A stretch of DNA of 64,000 nucleotides from Cellulomonas fimi (lineage in GTDB: Bacteria > Actinomycetota > Actinomycetes > Actinomycetales > Cellulomonadaceae), in contig NZ_CP110680.1 of the NCBI RefSeq assembly GCF_028583725.1, forward strand, positions 1,488,001 through 1,552,000. Reading direction: 5' to 3'. The position numbers and the translations under genes were made by a program. This document shows, in pieces, positions 55,333 through 62,876 of the stretch. A model generated the notes under the pieces. That model searched no databases. It was given only the letters and a program-made list of their open reading frames with translations, and had not been told where the DNA came from. Position 1 is the stretch's first letter, and every line of letters begins with the position of its first letter.

Positions 55333-56190
55333 TCAGCGCACGGCGGCGCGCAGCTCCGCGCGTTCCCGCAGGCGCAGGCCGACCCCGACCGCGACGCGCA
55401 CGGGCCACTGCCAGACGTGCGGGTAGCGGCGCCCGACGTAGCGGGCCGCGCTCGTGTGGTGCGCGGAGATCATGCGGGCGGGCCGCTCGCGCCACGACGT
55501 GCCGCCGACGTGCGTGACGCGCGCGTCGGGGACGTACAGGTTCGACCAGCCGGCGCGGCCGAGCCGCTCGCCGAGGTCGACGTCCTCGAAGAACATGAAG
55601 TAGCCGTCGTCGAACCCGCCGACCTCCTCGAACGCGGTCCGGCGCAGCAGGAGGCACGCCCCCGAGAGCCAGCCGGCCTCGCGCTGGTCGCCGCCGTCCT
55701 CGTGCTGCGCGCGGTAGGTCCGGGTCCACGGGTTGCCGGGCCACACCCGGACGAGCAGCGCGTGCCCGGCGCCCTGGGTGAGCGACGGCAGCGCGCGGGC
55801 CGACGGGTAGACGGTGCCGTCGACGTTGAGCAGGGCCGGGCCGAGCGCACCCGCACGGGGGTGCTCCGCACCGGCGGCGAGGAGCACGTCGAGCGAGCCG
55901 GGGCCCCACTCGAGGTCCGAGTTCGCGACGACGAGCCACGGCGACGCCGCGTCCCGGGCGCCGAGGTTCGCGCCGCCGCCGTAGCCGAGGTTCGCGCCCG
56001 ACTCGACCACGCGGGCGCCGTGCCGTGCGGCGACCTCGCGGGCGACCGTCGGGTCGTCGCCGTTGTCGACGACGACGAGCTCGTAGGGGGCGGTCGTCGC
56101 GCCGGCGAGGGTGCGCGCGAAGCGCTCCAGCTCCTCGCCGGGGTGGTAGACGACGCAGACGACTCGGACGGTGGGGGCGGGGCTGCTCAT
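55333..56190 (-). CDS. wbbL: Glycosyltransferase family 2, WbbL-like rhamnosyltransferase
   Basis: 285 residues. RVVCVVYHPGEELERFA, YELVVVDNGDDPTVA, NLGYGGGANLGARDAA, LVVANSDLEWGPGSL (NSD), GWLSGACLLLRRTAFEEVGGFDDGYFMFFEDVDLGERLGRAGW (in part): the WbbL signature. In mycobacteria WbbL adds rhamnose to GlcNAc-PP-decaprenol to build the arabinogalactan linker; the block whiB2-wbbL-manB is conserved, though this organism need not make arabinogalactan. The ATG lies nine bases after a TAACCT hexamer. It is convergent to DUF5719. Confidence 0.9.
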   Translation of the reverse strand: MSSPAPTVRVVCVVYHPGEELERFARTLAGATTAPYELVVVDNGDDPTVAREVAARHGARVVESGANLGYGGGANLGARDAASPWLVVANSDLEWGPGSLDVLLAAGAEHPRAGALGPALLNVDGTVYPSARALPSLTQGAGHALLVRVWPGNPWTRTYRAQHEDGGDQREAGWLSGACLLLRRTAFEEVGGFDDGYFMFFEDVDLGERLGRAGWSNLYVPDARVTHVGGTSWRERPARMISAHHTSAARYVGRRYPHVWQWPVRVAVGVGLRLRERAELRAAVR

Positions 56191-56199
56191 CGTGCGCCC

Positions 56200-56205
56200 A
56201 GGTTA
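56200..56205 (-). promoter_or_regulatory. -10 element TAACCT of wbbL
   Basis: On the minus strand TAACCT is followed by nine bases and the ATG at 56190, so the leader is at most a few bases. Confidence 0.45.
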
Positions 56206-56712
56206 GTGGGCGTCACCGTACCCGGGGTCCACGTCCTCGGGGGCCCGTCCCAGGAGGTGCGCCACCTGCTCGACGACGACGTCACGCACCAGGTCCGCGA
56301 GGTCGGCGGCGTCCGTGGCGCGCGACTCGACCGGGCGGCGGTACACGACGATGCGCGCGGGCAGCCCGGAGTCGGCGGGGAAGTAGCGGCCGAGCGGCAC
56401 CCCGCCGTGCTCCCACGGCGCCGGGTTGGACGGCGGCACGTCCTCGACCGCGAACTCGGTGCCGTCGAGCTGCCGGGTCCAGCGCCGCTCGAGCCGCTCC
56501 ACGGCGTCGAGGACGAGGTCGTCGAACCGTTCCGCCCGCGTGCGGTACGCGGGCATGGTCGACGGCATCATCGGGCCGCGCGGGCCCCGGCCACGACGGT
56601 CGCGCCTCCGCACCGGCTGGACGCGCGCCTCGCCCGGTGCGGGGGCGGCGCCGCGGCGACCGAGCGGGCCGGCCCGGTGCCCGGGAGCGTGGGAGTGGCC
56701 GGCGGACGTCAC
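56203..56712 (-). CDS. Metallopeptidase-family (zincin-like, Rv3259 type) protein without HExxH
   Basis: 169 residues. The family core is present: RFDDLVLDAVERLERRW, FAVEDVPPSN, ARIVVYRRPVESRA and LVRDVVVEQVAHLLGRAPEDVDP. In true members of the zincin_1 family the helix at this last site holds HExxH; here it reads VEQVAH, so the zinc site is lost and protease activity is unlikely. The first ~50 residues are Arg/Pro/Gly-rich. The GTG is seven bases after TAGGGT. It is divergent from DUF3499 and forms part of the conserved whiB/manB block. Confidence 0.82.
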   Translation of the reverse strand: MTSAGHSHAPGHRAGPLGRRGAAPAPGEARVQPVRRRDRRGRGPRGPMMPSTMPAYRTRAERFDDLVLDAVERLERRWTRQLDGTEFAVEDVPPSNPAPWEHGGVPLGRYFPADSGLPARIVVYRRPVESRATDAADLADLVRDVVVEQVAHLLGRAPEDVDPGYGDAH

Positions 56713-56719
56713 GCGCTCA

Positions 56720-56725
56720 ACCCTA
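56720..56725 (-). promoter_or_regulatory. -10 element TAGGGT of the zincin-like gene, leaderless
   Basis: On the minus strand TAGGGT is followed by seven bases and the GTG at 56712. Confidence 0.5.
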
Positions 56726-56890
56726 GTCCGCGCGGCCCGCGACGGCCGGAGCGGGTGCCGGGTCGTGGCTCCGGCGTGGCGCGCCTCGCACGGGCCGGTG
56801 CGACCCCGCAGGGGTGGGCCCGGGGACCTTCCGCGCCCGGTCGGGCGACGCGGTGCGGCGTGGGGGACGCCACGTGTCGCCGACGGGCGG

Positions 56891-56896
56891 TACGGT
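56891..56896 (+). promoter_or_regulatory. -10 element TACGGT of the DUF3499 gene, leaderless
   Basis: TACGGT is followed by six bases and the GTG at 56903, supporting that start over far-upstream in-frame codons. Confidence 0.5.
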
Positions 56897-56902
56897 CACC
56901 CC

Positions 56903-57280
56903 GTGAGATCCGTCCGGCAGTGCTCGCGCACGGCGTGCGGCCGTGCCGCCGTGGCCACGCTGACCTACGTGTACGCCGACTCGACGGCCGTCCTGGGCCC
57001 GCTGGCGCACCACGCCGAGCCGCACTCCTACGACCTGTGCGTCGAGCACGCCGAGCGGCTCACGGCCCCCCGCGGCTGGGAGGTCGTCCGGTTGACGCCG
57101 GACTTCACCCCTGCCGCGCCGAGCCGCGACGACCTGCTCGCGCTGGCCGACGCCGTGCGTGAGGCGGGTCGCGGACGGCTCGCCGCCCCGGCCGCCGCGC
57201 CCGCGGCCGAGCCGGTGCCCGACACGCTCGCGGACGCGCCCCGTCGCGGGCACCTGCGCGTGCTGCGGGGAGAGGGCTGA
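56903..57280 (+). CDS. DUF3499 family protein
   Basis: 125 residues. Actinobacterial family (Rv3258c type) with the N-terminal pattern RQCSRTACGRAAVATLTYVYADSTAVLGPL and YDLCVEHAERLTAPRGWEV, given in part; the cysteines C8, C13 and the C-H of DLCVEH may bind zinc. The C-terminus is Ala/Pro-rich. Function unknown. It sits in the conserved order between the zincin-like gene and manB and is three bases upstream of the small zinc-ribbon gene. Confidence 0.88.
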   Translation: MRSVRQCSRTACGRAAVATLTYVYADSTAVLGPLAHHAEPHSYDLCVEHAERLTAPRGWEVVRLTPDFTPAAPSRDDLLALADAVREAGRGRLAAPAAAPAAEPVPDTLADAPRRGHLRVLRGEG

Positions 57281-57283
57281 GCG

Positions 57284-57565
57284 GTGCCGCGACGCAAGGG
57301 GGAGTCGTCGCGGTCGCGCGGGGCGCTGCCGCCGGAGCCGCTGGGCTCGATGAGCCAGCCGACGGGACCGCTGGTGCCCGGCACGGAGGCGTGCCGGCAG
57401 TGCGGGTCGCCCGACCTCACCCGCATCCGGATGACCCTGTCGAGCGGGCGCCCCGCGGTGTTCGTGTCCTGCCCCGCGTGCGAGCAGACGGGCTGGTTCG
57501 CGCTCGACGGCGACGGCGAGCCGCTGTCGCGCGACGAGGTCGTCGGGCGCGACGGCACGGCCTGA
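57284..57565 (+). CDS. Small protein with two CxxC pairs (zinc-ribbon-like), function unknown
   Basis: 93 residues. After a basic start (PRRKGESSRSRG) the core reads EACRQCGSPDLTRIRMTLSSG then VFVSCPACEQTGWFALDG (split here), i.e. two CxxC knuckles about 25 residues apart, a classical zinc ribbon that could bind RNA, DNA or protein. The GTG at 57284 is three bases after the DUF3499 stop. I do not recognise a named family. Confidence 0.75.
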   Translation: MPRRKGESSRSRGALPPEPLGSMSQPTGPLVPGTEACRQCGSPDLTRIRMTLSSGRPAVFVSCPACEQTGWFALDGDGEPLSRDEVVGRDGTA

Positions 57566-57628
57566 GCCGGGCGGCGACGCGCGGCGTTCCGGCAGGTGGC
57601 GGGCGACGGTGCGGTCCGAGCCGATCGG

Positions 57629-57634
57629 TACGAT
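57629..57634 (+). promoter_or_regulatory. -10 element TACGAT of manB, leaderless
   Basis: TACGAT is followed by seven bases and the GTG at 57642, which favours that start over one 11 codons upstream. Confidence 0.5.
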
Positions 57635-57641
57635 GCCGGGT

Positions 57642-59105
57642 GTGACGACTCCTTCGCCCGACCGTGTCGACCTGTCCGCGCTGATCAAGGCCTACGACGT
57701 CCGGGGTGTCGTCCCCGAGCAGCTCGACGCGAGCGTCGCGCGGGCGATCGGCGCCGCGTTCGCGGACGTCGTCGTCCTCCCCGAGACGACCGGCCGGCCG
57801 CGCGCGGTCGTCGGCAACGACATGCGGCCGTCAGGCCCGGAGCTCGTCGCCGCGTTCGCCGCAGGACTCACCGCACGCGGAGTCGACGTGGAGCTCATCG
57901 GGCTCGCGTCGACCGACGGCCTGTACTTCGCGTCGGGCTCGCTCGACATCCCGGGCGCGATGTTCACCGCGAGCCACAACCCGGCCGAGTACAACGGCAT
58001 CAAGCTGTGCCGCGCGGGCGCCCGCCCGGTCGGCCAGGACTCCGGCCTCGCGACGATCCGCGAGCTCGCGGGCGACTACCTCACGTCGGGCGTGCCGGAG
58101 GTCGCCGACGAGGCGCGCGGCACCGTCACCGAGCGCGAGATGCTCGCGGCGTACGCGGGCTTCCTGCGCACGCTCGTCGACCTGTCGGGGATCCGCCCGC
58201 TCAAGGTCGTCGTCGACGCCGGCAACGGCATGGGCGGGTACACGGCGCCGGCGGTGCTCGGCACCGCGGCGGGCCTGCCGGAGCTGCCGCTCGACGTCGT
58301 CCCGCTGTACTTCGAGCTCGACGGCACGTTCCCGAACCACGAGGCCAACCCGCTGGAGCCGGAGAACCTGCGCGACCTGCAGCGCGCGGTCGTCGAGCAC
58401 GGCGCCGACATCGGGCTCGCGTTCGACGGCGACGCGGACCGCTGCTTCGTCGTGGACGAGCGCGGCGAGCCGGTGAGCCCGTCGGCCGTCACGGCGCTCG
58501 TGGGCCTGCGGGAGGTCGCGCGCGAGCGGGCCGAGGGCCGCACGCCGACCGTGATCCACAACCTCATCACGTCGATGGTCGTGCCCGACCTCCTCACCGC
58601 GGCGGGCGCCCGGACGGTGCGCACGCGCGTCGGCCACTCGTTCATCAAGGCCGAGATGGCCGCGCACGAGGCCGTGTTCGGCGGCGAGCACAGCGCGCAC
58701 TACTACTTCCGCGACTTCTTCTTCGCCGACACCGGCATGCTCGCGGCGCTGCACGTGCTCGCGGCCCTCGGCGGCCAGCCGCACCCGCTGTCGGCGCTGG
58801 CCGACCAGTACCAGCCGTACGTCGCGAGCGGCGAGATCAACTCGCGGGTCGTGGACGTCGCCGCCGCCCGTGCGCGGGTCGTCGAGGCGTACGTGACCCG
58901 GCAGGGTGCGGGGCCGGTCGAGGTCGACGAGCTCGACGGGCTCACGGTGTCGCACTGGGACGGCCAGCCGCAGTGGTGGTTCAACCTGCGCGCGTCGAAC
59001 ACCGAGCCGCTGCTGCGGCTCAACGTGGAGGCCGCGGACGAGGACATCATGGAGAAGGTGCGCGACGACGTCCTGGCGCTCGTGCGCCAGGGAGAGGACG
59101 ACTGA
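57642..59105 (+). CDS. manB: Phosphomannomutase/phosphoglucomutase
   Basis: 487 residues. Alpha-D-phosphohexomutase family: IKAYDVRGVVPEQLD (domain 1), MFTASHNPAEYNGIK with phosphoserine S111, VVVDAGNGMGGY, LAFDGDADRCFVVDE (metal loop, about 262-267), GGEHSAHYYFRDFFFADTG (sugar loop; Glu-His-Ser) and RASNTEPLLRLNVEA (phosphate loop). It makes mannose-1-phosphate (and probably glucose-1-phosphate, the RmlA substrate). The stop overlaps the Trm112 ATG by one base (TGATG). Confidence 0.96.
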   Translation: MTTPSPDRVDLSALIKAYDVRGVVPEQLDASVARAIGAAFADVVVLPETTGRPRAVVGNDMRPSGPELVAAFAAGLTARGVDVELIGLASTDGLYFASGSLDIPGAMFTASHNPAEYNGIKLCRAGARPVGQDSGLATIRELAGDYLTSGVPEVADEARGTVTEREMLAAYAGFLRTLVDLSGIRPLKVVVDAGNGMGGYTAPAVLGTAAGLPELPLDVVPLYFELDGTFPNHEANPLEPENLRDLQRAVVEHGADIGLAFDGDADRCFVVDERGEPVSPSAVTALVGLREVARERAEGRTPTVIHNLITSMVVPDLLTAAGARTVRTRVGHSFIKAEMAAHEAVFGGEHSAHYYFRDFFFADTGMLAALHVLAALGGQPHPLSALADQYQPYVASGEINSRVVDVAAARARVVEAYVTRQGAGPVEVDELDGLTVSHWDGQPQWWFNLRASNTEPLLRLNVEAADEDIMEKVRDDVLALVRQGEDD

Positions 59106-59314
59106 TGAGCACCGACGCCACGCACCCGCTGGAGCCGTGGGTCCGGGACCTGCTGCGCTGCCCGGTGTCCGGCGCGACCCTGGTCGACGCGACCGGTCCG
59201 GACGGCGAGCCGCTGCTCGTCTCCACGCACCCGACGGAGCCGCTCGCGTACCCGGTGCGCGACGGCATCCCCGTGCTGCTCGCGGACGAGGCGCGCCCGG
59301 CACCCGGTCGCTGA
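59105..59314 (+). CDS. Trm112-family protein
   Basis: 69 residues. [19 protein letters not shown] and [19 protein letters not shown] are the Trm112/YcaR pattern; only one Cys (of the usual CxxC pairs) remains, as is common in actinobacteria. Trm112 proteins stabilise methyltransferases or act as small partners. Translationally coupled to manB, its normal place. Confidence 0.88.
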   Translation: MSTDATHPLEPWVRDLLRCPVSGATLVDATGPDGEPLLVSTHPTEPLAYPVRDGIPVLLADEARPAPGR

Positions 59315-59374
59315 CGGGCGGTCCGTCCGCGCGCGGCGCGCCGTCGCGACCCGGGACGGACCGGACGTCGTGGG

Positions 59375-59423
59375 GCAGGATGGGCACGGGCGACGCAGCC
59401 CGGCTCGGCCCGTCCCATCCTGC
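59375..59423 (+). promoter_or_regulatory. Long hairpin abutting the ahcY ribosome binding site
   Basis: GCAGGATGGG (59375-59384) pairs with CCCATCCTGC (59414-59423), and inside it ACGGGC (59386-59391) pairs with GCCCGT (59408-59413), with one bulged C. That is a 16-pair stem. The Shine-Dalgarno GAGG (59424-59427) begins at the very next base, and the ATG is at 59433. It could be a cis-regulatory RNA for ahcY or a terminator for the manB operon. Confidence 0.55.
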
Positions 59424-59432
59424 GAGGTGCGC

Positions 59433-60920
59433 ATGGCGAGGTTCAGCGAGGTCCCCGGTCGGTACCAGGTGCGCGACCTCGCGTTCGCGGAGGCGGGCCG
59501 ACACCAGGTCCGCCTCGCCGAGCACGAGATGCCCGGTCTCATGGCGCTGCGCGCCGAGCTCGGACCGTCGCAGCCGCTCGCCGGTGCGCGGATCAGCGGC
59601 TCGTTGCACATGACCGTGCAGACGGCGGTGCTCATCGAGACGCTCGTCGCGCTCGGCGCCGAGGTCCGCTGGGCGTCGTGCAACATCTTCTCCACGCAGG
59701 ACGAGGCCGCCGCGGCGGTCGTCGTCGGCCCGCACGGGACCGTCGAGGAGCCCGCCGGACCCGCGGTGTTCGCGTGGAAGGGCGAGACGCTCGAGGAGTA
59801 CTGGGCCTGCACGCAGGCCGCGCTGCTGTGGCCCGACGGTCGCGGGCCCGACCTGATCCTCGACGACGGGGGCGACGCGACCCTTCTCGTGCACGAGGGT
59901 GCCCGCTACGAGGCCGTGGGCACGGTCCCCGATGCCCCCGCGCCCGGCGACCCCGAGCACTCCGCCGAGCTCGCGGTCGTGCGGGACCTGCTGCGCCGCT
60001 CGCTCGCCGACGACCCCCGGCGCTGGACCCGCGTCGCCGACGGGATCGTCGGGGTCTCCGAGGAGACGACGACCGGCGTGCACCGGCTGTACCAGCGCGC
60101 TGAGGCCGGGGAGCTGCGGTTCCCCGCCATCAACGTCAACGACTCGGTCACCAAGTCGAAGTTCGACAACCGGTACGGCATCCGGCACTCCCTGCCCGAC
60201 GGGCTGGACCGGGCCACCGACGTGCTCATCGGCGGGAAGGTCGCGTTCGTCGTCGGCTACGGCGACGTCGGCAAGGGTGCGGCGGAGGCGCTGCGCGGGC
60301 AGGGCGCGCGCGTGATCGTGTCCGAGGTCGACCCGATCTGCGCGCTGCAGGCCGCGATGGACGGCTACCAGGTGGCGCGGCTCGACGACGTCGTGGGCGA
60401 CGTCGACTTCGTGATCACGGCCACAGGGAACCGGTCGGTCGTCACGGTCGAGCACCTGGCCGCCCTCAAGGACAAGGCGGTCGTCGGCAACATCGGGCAC
60501 TTCGACGACGAGATCGACATGGCCGGCCTGGCCGCCTACCCGGGAGTCCGGCGCACCGAGCTCAAGCCGCAGGTGCACGAGTGGACGTTCCCCGCCGACG
60601 ACGCGACCGGCCGCGGCGAGCGGTCCGTCATCGTGCTCTCCGAGGGGCGGCTGCTCAACCTCGGCAACGCGACCGGGCACCCGTCGTTCGTCATGAGCAC
60701 GTCGTTCTCCAACCAGGTGATCGCCCAGGTGGAGCTGTTCACGCGGCAGGGCGCCTACGACCGGCAGGTGCACCGCCTGCCCAAGGTGCTCGACGAGAAG
60801 GTCGCCCGGCTGCACCTCGACGCGCTGGGCGTCCGGCTCACGCGGCTCACGAAGGACCAGGCGGCGTACCTGGGCGTCGAGGTCGACGGACCGTACAAGC
60901 CGGAGCACTACCGGTACTGA
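59433..60920 (+). CDS. ahcY: S-adenosylhomocysteine hydrolase
   Basis: 495 residues. Splits S-adenosylhomocysteine to adenosine and homocysteine, removing the product inhibitor of methyltransferases; the window has at least three of these. Signatures: [34 protein letters not shown] (actinobacterial/long-type), [14 protein letters not shown] (substrate), [20 protein letters not shown] (NAD, about residue 275) and the C-terminal [25 protein letters not shown], in part, that closes the NAD site. The ATG at 59433 has GAGG five bases upstream. Confidence 0.97.
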   Translation: MARFSEVPGRYQVRDLAFAEAGRHQVRLAEHEMPGLMALRAELGPSQPLAGARISGSLHMTVQTAVLIETLVALGAEVRWASCNIFSTQDEAAAAVVVGPHGTVEEPAGPAVFAWKGETLEEYWACTQAALLWPDGRGPDLILDDGGDATLLVHEGARYEAVGTVPDAPAPGDPEHSAELAVVRDLLRRSLADDPRRWTRVADGIVGVSEETTTGVHRLYQRAEAGELRFPAINVNDSVTKSKFDNRYGIRHSLPDGLDRATDVLIGGKVAFVVGYGDVGKGAAEALRGQGARVIVSEVDPICALQAAMDGYQVARLDDVVGDVDFVITATGNRSVVTVEHLAALKDKAVVGNIGHFDDEIDMAGLAAYPGVRRTELKPQVHEWTFPADDATGRGERSVIVLSEGRLLNLGNATGHPSFVMSTSFSNQVIAQVELFTRQGAYDRQVHRLPKVLDEKVARLHLDALGVRLTRLTKDQAAYLGVEVDGPYKPEHYRY

Positions 60921-60981
60921 GGCCGGGGCTGCCGGGACCAGCACCCGAGCTCGTCGGACGTGTCGGCGCGGGTCCGCGGTG

Positions 60982-61803
60982 TCAGTCGACCGGGTCGGGC
61001 ACGCCGTGCGGGAGGCGGTGCAGCACGCGCGCGTCGGCCGCGTCCCGGGCGTCGTCGCGCAGCCGCGCCACGAGCTCACGCTCGCGCCGCTCGGCCAGCA
61101 CGGCCGCGAGGAACGCCTCCGGGTGGGTCCCGGGGGGCGGGTCGGGGCTCACGTACCGTGCGACCTCGGTCGACAGCCGGGTGCCGAGCTCGACGCGGGA
61201 CGCGGGGTGCAGGCCGGTCGCGCGCGCCAGGAACTGGCGCACGGCGAGCGCGAGGCCGTCGGGGAGCCGCGCGACGTCGGCGCCCCGCGCCCAGCCGGCG
61301 AGCCACGGCGGCATCTGCACGGGTGCGCGCCGCGTCCCGCCGCGGACCCGGACGGCGTACGTGCCGGCGAGGATGTCGCCCACCCGCTTGCTGCGCGGGT
61401 GCACGAGCGAGCAGAGGAACGCGACCGACCCGAACGTCGCCCACAGCTCGATCACCCCGACGAGCGCGCGGACCAGCGCCTGCCGGAACACGAGCGGGCC
61501 GCCGTCGTCACGCACGATCCGGATGCCCAGCGCGAGCTTGCCGAGCGACCGGCCGCGGCTGAGCGTCTCCATCGTCGTCGGGTAGATCACCGTGACCGTC
61601 GCGAGCAGCACGATCGTCATGATCCGGCCCGCCTCGTCCGACATCACGGCGGGCATGGTGGTGCTCAGCACGATCATGAGCACGATCAGCGCCACCGCGA
61701 GCGCCGCGAGGTCGATGAGCGCCGCCACGAGGCGCGTCAGCGCCGACGCCGCGCGGGTGTCGAGCAGCACGCCCTCGCCGATGAGGATCTCGTCCTCGAC
61801 CAT
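60982..61803 (-). CDS. RDD-family membrane protein
   Basis: 273 residues. RDD domain (about 15-155): RLVAALIDLAALAVALIVLM (Arg-Asp pair), TLSRGRSLGKLALGIRIVRDDGG and SKRVGDILAGTYAVRV, with three to four helices. The C-terminal ~110 residues are soluble, and rich in Arg/Ala. Function unknown; RDD proteins often pair with a SpoIIM-like gene as here (divergent, 67 bases apart). GGAGGAGGG precedes the ATG. Confidence 0.9.
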   Translation of the reverse strand: MVEDEILIGEGVLLDTRAASALTRLVAALIDLAALAVALIVLMIVLSTTMPAVMSDEAGRIMTIVLLATVTVIYPTTMETLSRGRSLGKLALGIRIVRDDGGPLVFRQALVRALVGVIELWATFGSVAFLCSLVHPRSKRVGDILAGTYAVRVRGGTRRAPVQMPPWLAGWARGADVARLPDGLALAVRQFLARATGLHPASRVELGTRLSTEVARYVSPDPPPGTHPEAFLAAVLAERRERELVARLRDDARDAADARVLHRLPHGVPDPVD

Positions 61804-61827
61804 CGATGTCCCTCCTCCGCCGAGGGA

Positions 61828-61833
61828 ACACTA
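61828..61833 (-). promoter_or_regulatory. -10 element TAGTGT of the RDD gene
   Basis: On the minus strand TAGTGT is followed by a short leader with a strong Shine-Dalgarno before the ATG at 61803. Confidence 0.4.
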
Positions 61834-61857
61834 ACCGGAGACGGGCCCCGGAGATGG

Positions 61858-61863
61858 CAGGCT
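61858..61863 (+). promoter_or_regulatory. -10-like element CAGGCT of the SpoIIM gene, leaderless
   Basis: CAGGCT (matches TANNNT at A2 and T6) is followed by seven bases and the GTG at 61871, with no Shine-Dalgarno. Confidence 0.35.
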
Positions 61864-61870
61864 GTGGGCC

Positions 61871-62860
61871 GTGGACCTCGACGCCTTCCAGGTGGCCCGC
61901 GACGAGTCGTGGCAGCGGCTCGACGCGCTCGCGCGCAAGCGGCGCCGCACCGGTGCGGAGTCGGACGAGCTCGTCCGGCTGTACCAGTCGGCCGCGACCG
62001 ACCTGTCCGTCATCCGGTCGGCCGCCCCCGACCCGGACGCCGTGAGCAAGCTCTCGCAGCTCGTCGCGCGCGCGCGGTCCGCGATCGTCGGCGCGCACGA
62101 GCCGAGCTGGCGCGACGTCGCGGTGTTCGTGGGGGAGTCGCTGCCCGCGGCTCTCTACCGGATCCGCTGGTGGACGGTCGGCGTCATGGTCGGCTTCCTG
62201 GCCCTCGCGATCGCCGCGGGCTGGTGGGTGGCCACGCAGCCCGACGCGCTCGCCGCGATGGGGACGCCCGCCGAGCGGCAGGAGTACGTCGACCACGCGT
62301 TCGCCGAGTACTACGACCCCGGCGCCGGGTTCGCCGCGATGGTGTGGACGAACAACGCGTGGATCACCGCCGTGTGCGTCGCGTCGGGCATCACCGGGGT
62401 GATCCCCGCCTGGCTCATGATCCAGAACGCCGTGAGCGTCGGGGCCGTCGGCGGGATGATGGCCGCGCACGGCGAGCTCGCGCTGTTCCTGCAGCTCATC
62501 GCGCCGCACGGGCTGCTCGAGCTGACCGCGGTTTTCGTGGCCGGCGGCGCCGGGCTGCGGATCTTCTGGACGTGGATCGACCCCGGCCCGCGCACCCGCG
62601 GGCGCGCGCTCGCGGAGGAGGGACGCGCGTTGTTCACGGTCGCGCTCGGGCTCGTCGGGGTGCTCGCCGTGTCGGGGGTCGTCGAGGGGTTCGTCACGGG
62701 CTCCGGGATGGCGTGGTGGCTCAAGATCGTCGTCGGAGCCGTCGTGCTCGCCGCGTTCTGGGTCTACACGCTCGTGCTCGGCGGCCGTGCCGCCCGGGCG
62801 GGTGCGACGGGCGACCTGGAGCCCGACAGGGCCGGCTACGCGGTGCCGCTCGCGGGCTGA
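61871..62860 (+). CDS. Stage II sporulation protein M (SpoIIM)-like membrane protein
   Basis: 329 residues. A soluble N-terminus (LDAFQVARDESWQRLDALARKRRR, in part) then five to six helices from about 105 onward. Family features: FVGESLPAALYRIRWW, YYDPGAGFAAMVWTNNAWI (partly shown), GVIPAWLMIQNAVSVG and LIAPHGLLELTAVFVAGGAGLRIFWTW. In non-sporulating actinobacteria its role is unknown; with RDD and sometimes DUF58/MoxR neighbours it may belong to a membrane complex. Confidence 0.9.
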   Translation: MDLDAFQVARDESWQRLDALARKRRRTGAESDELVRLYQSAATDLSVIRSAAPDPDAVSKLSQLVARARSAIVGAHEPSWRDVAVFVGESLPAALYRIRWWTVGVMVGFLALAIAAGWWVATQPDALAAMGTPAERQEYVDHAFAEYYDPGAGFAAMVWTNNAWITAVCVASGITGVIPAWLMIQNAVSVGAVGGMMAAHGELALFLQLIAPHGLLELTAVFVAGGAGLRIFWTWIDPGPRTRGRALAEEGRALFTVALGLVGVLAVSGVVEGFVTGSGMAWWLKIVVGAVVLAAFWVYTLVLGGRAARAGATGDLEPDRAGYAVPLAG

Positions 62861-62876
62861 GCGGATCGCCGCGGGG

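Noticed and set aside
56203..56712. Active zinc metallopeptidase
   Set aside because: The HExxH site is replaced by VEQVAH, so I describe it only as zincin-like.
59315..59432. SAH riboswitch upstream of ahcY
   Set aside because: I could not match the known conserved core of that riboswitch; only a long hairpin is evident, reported as such.
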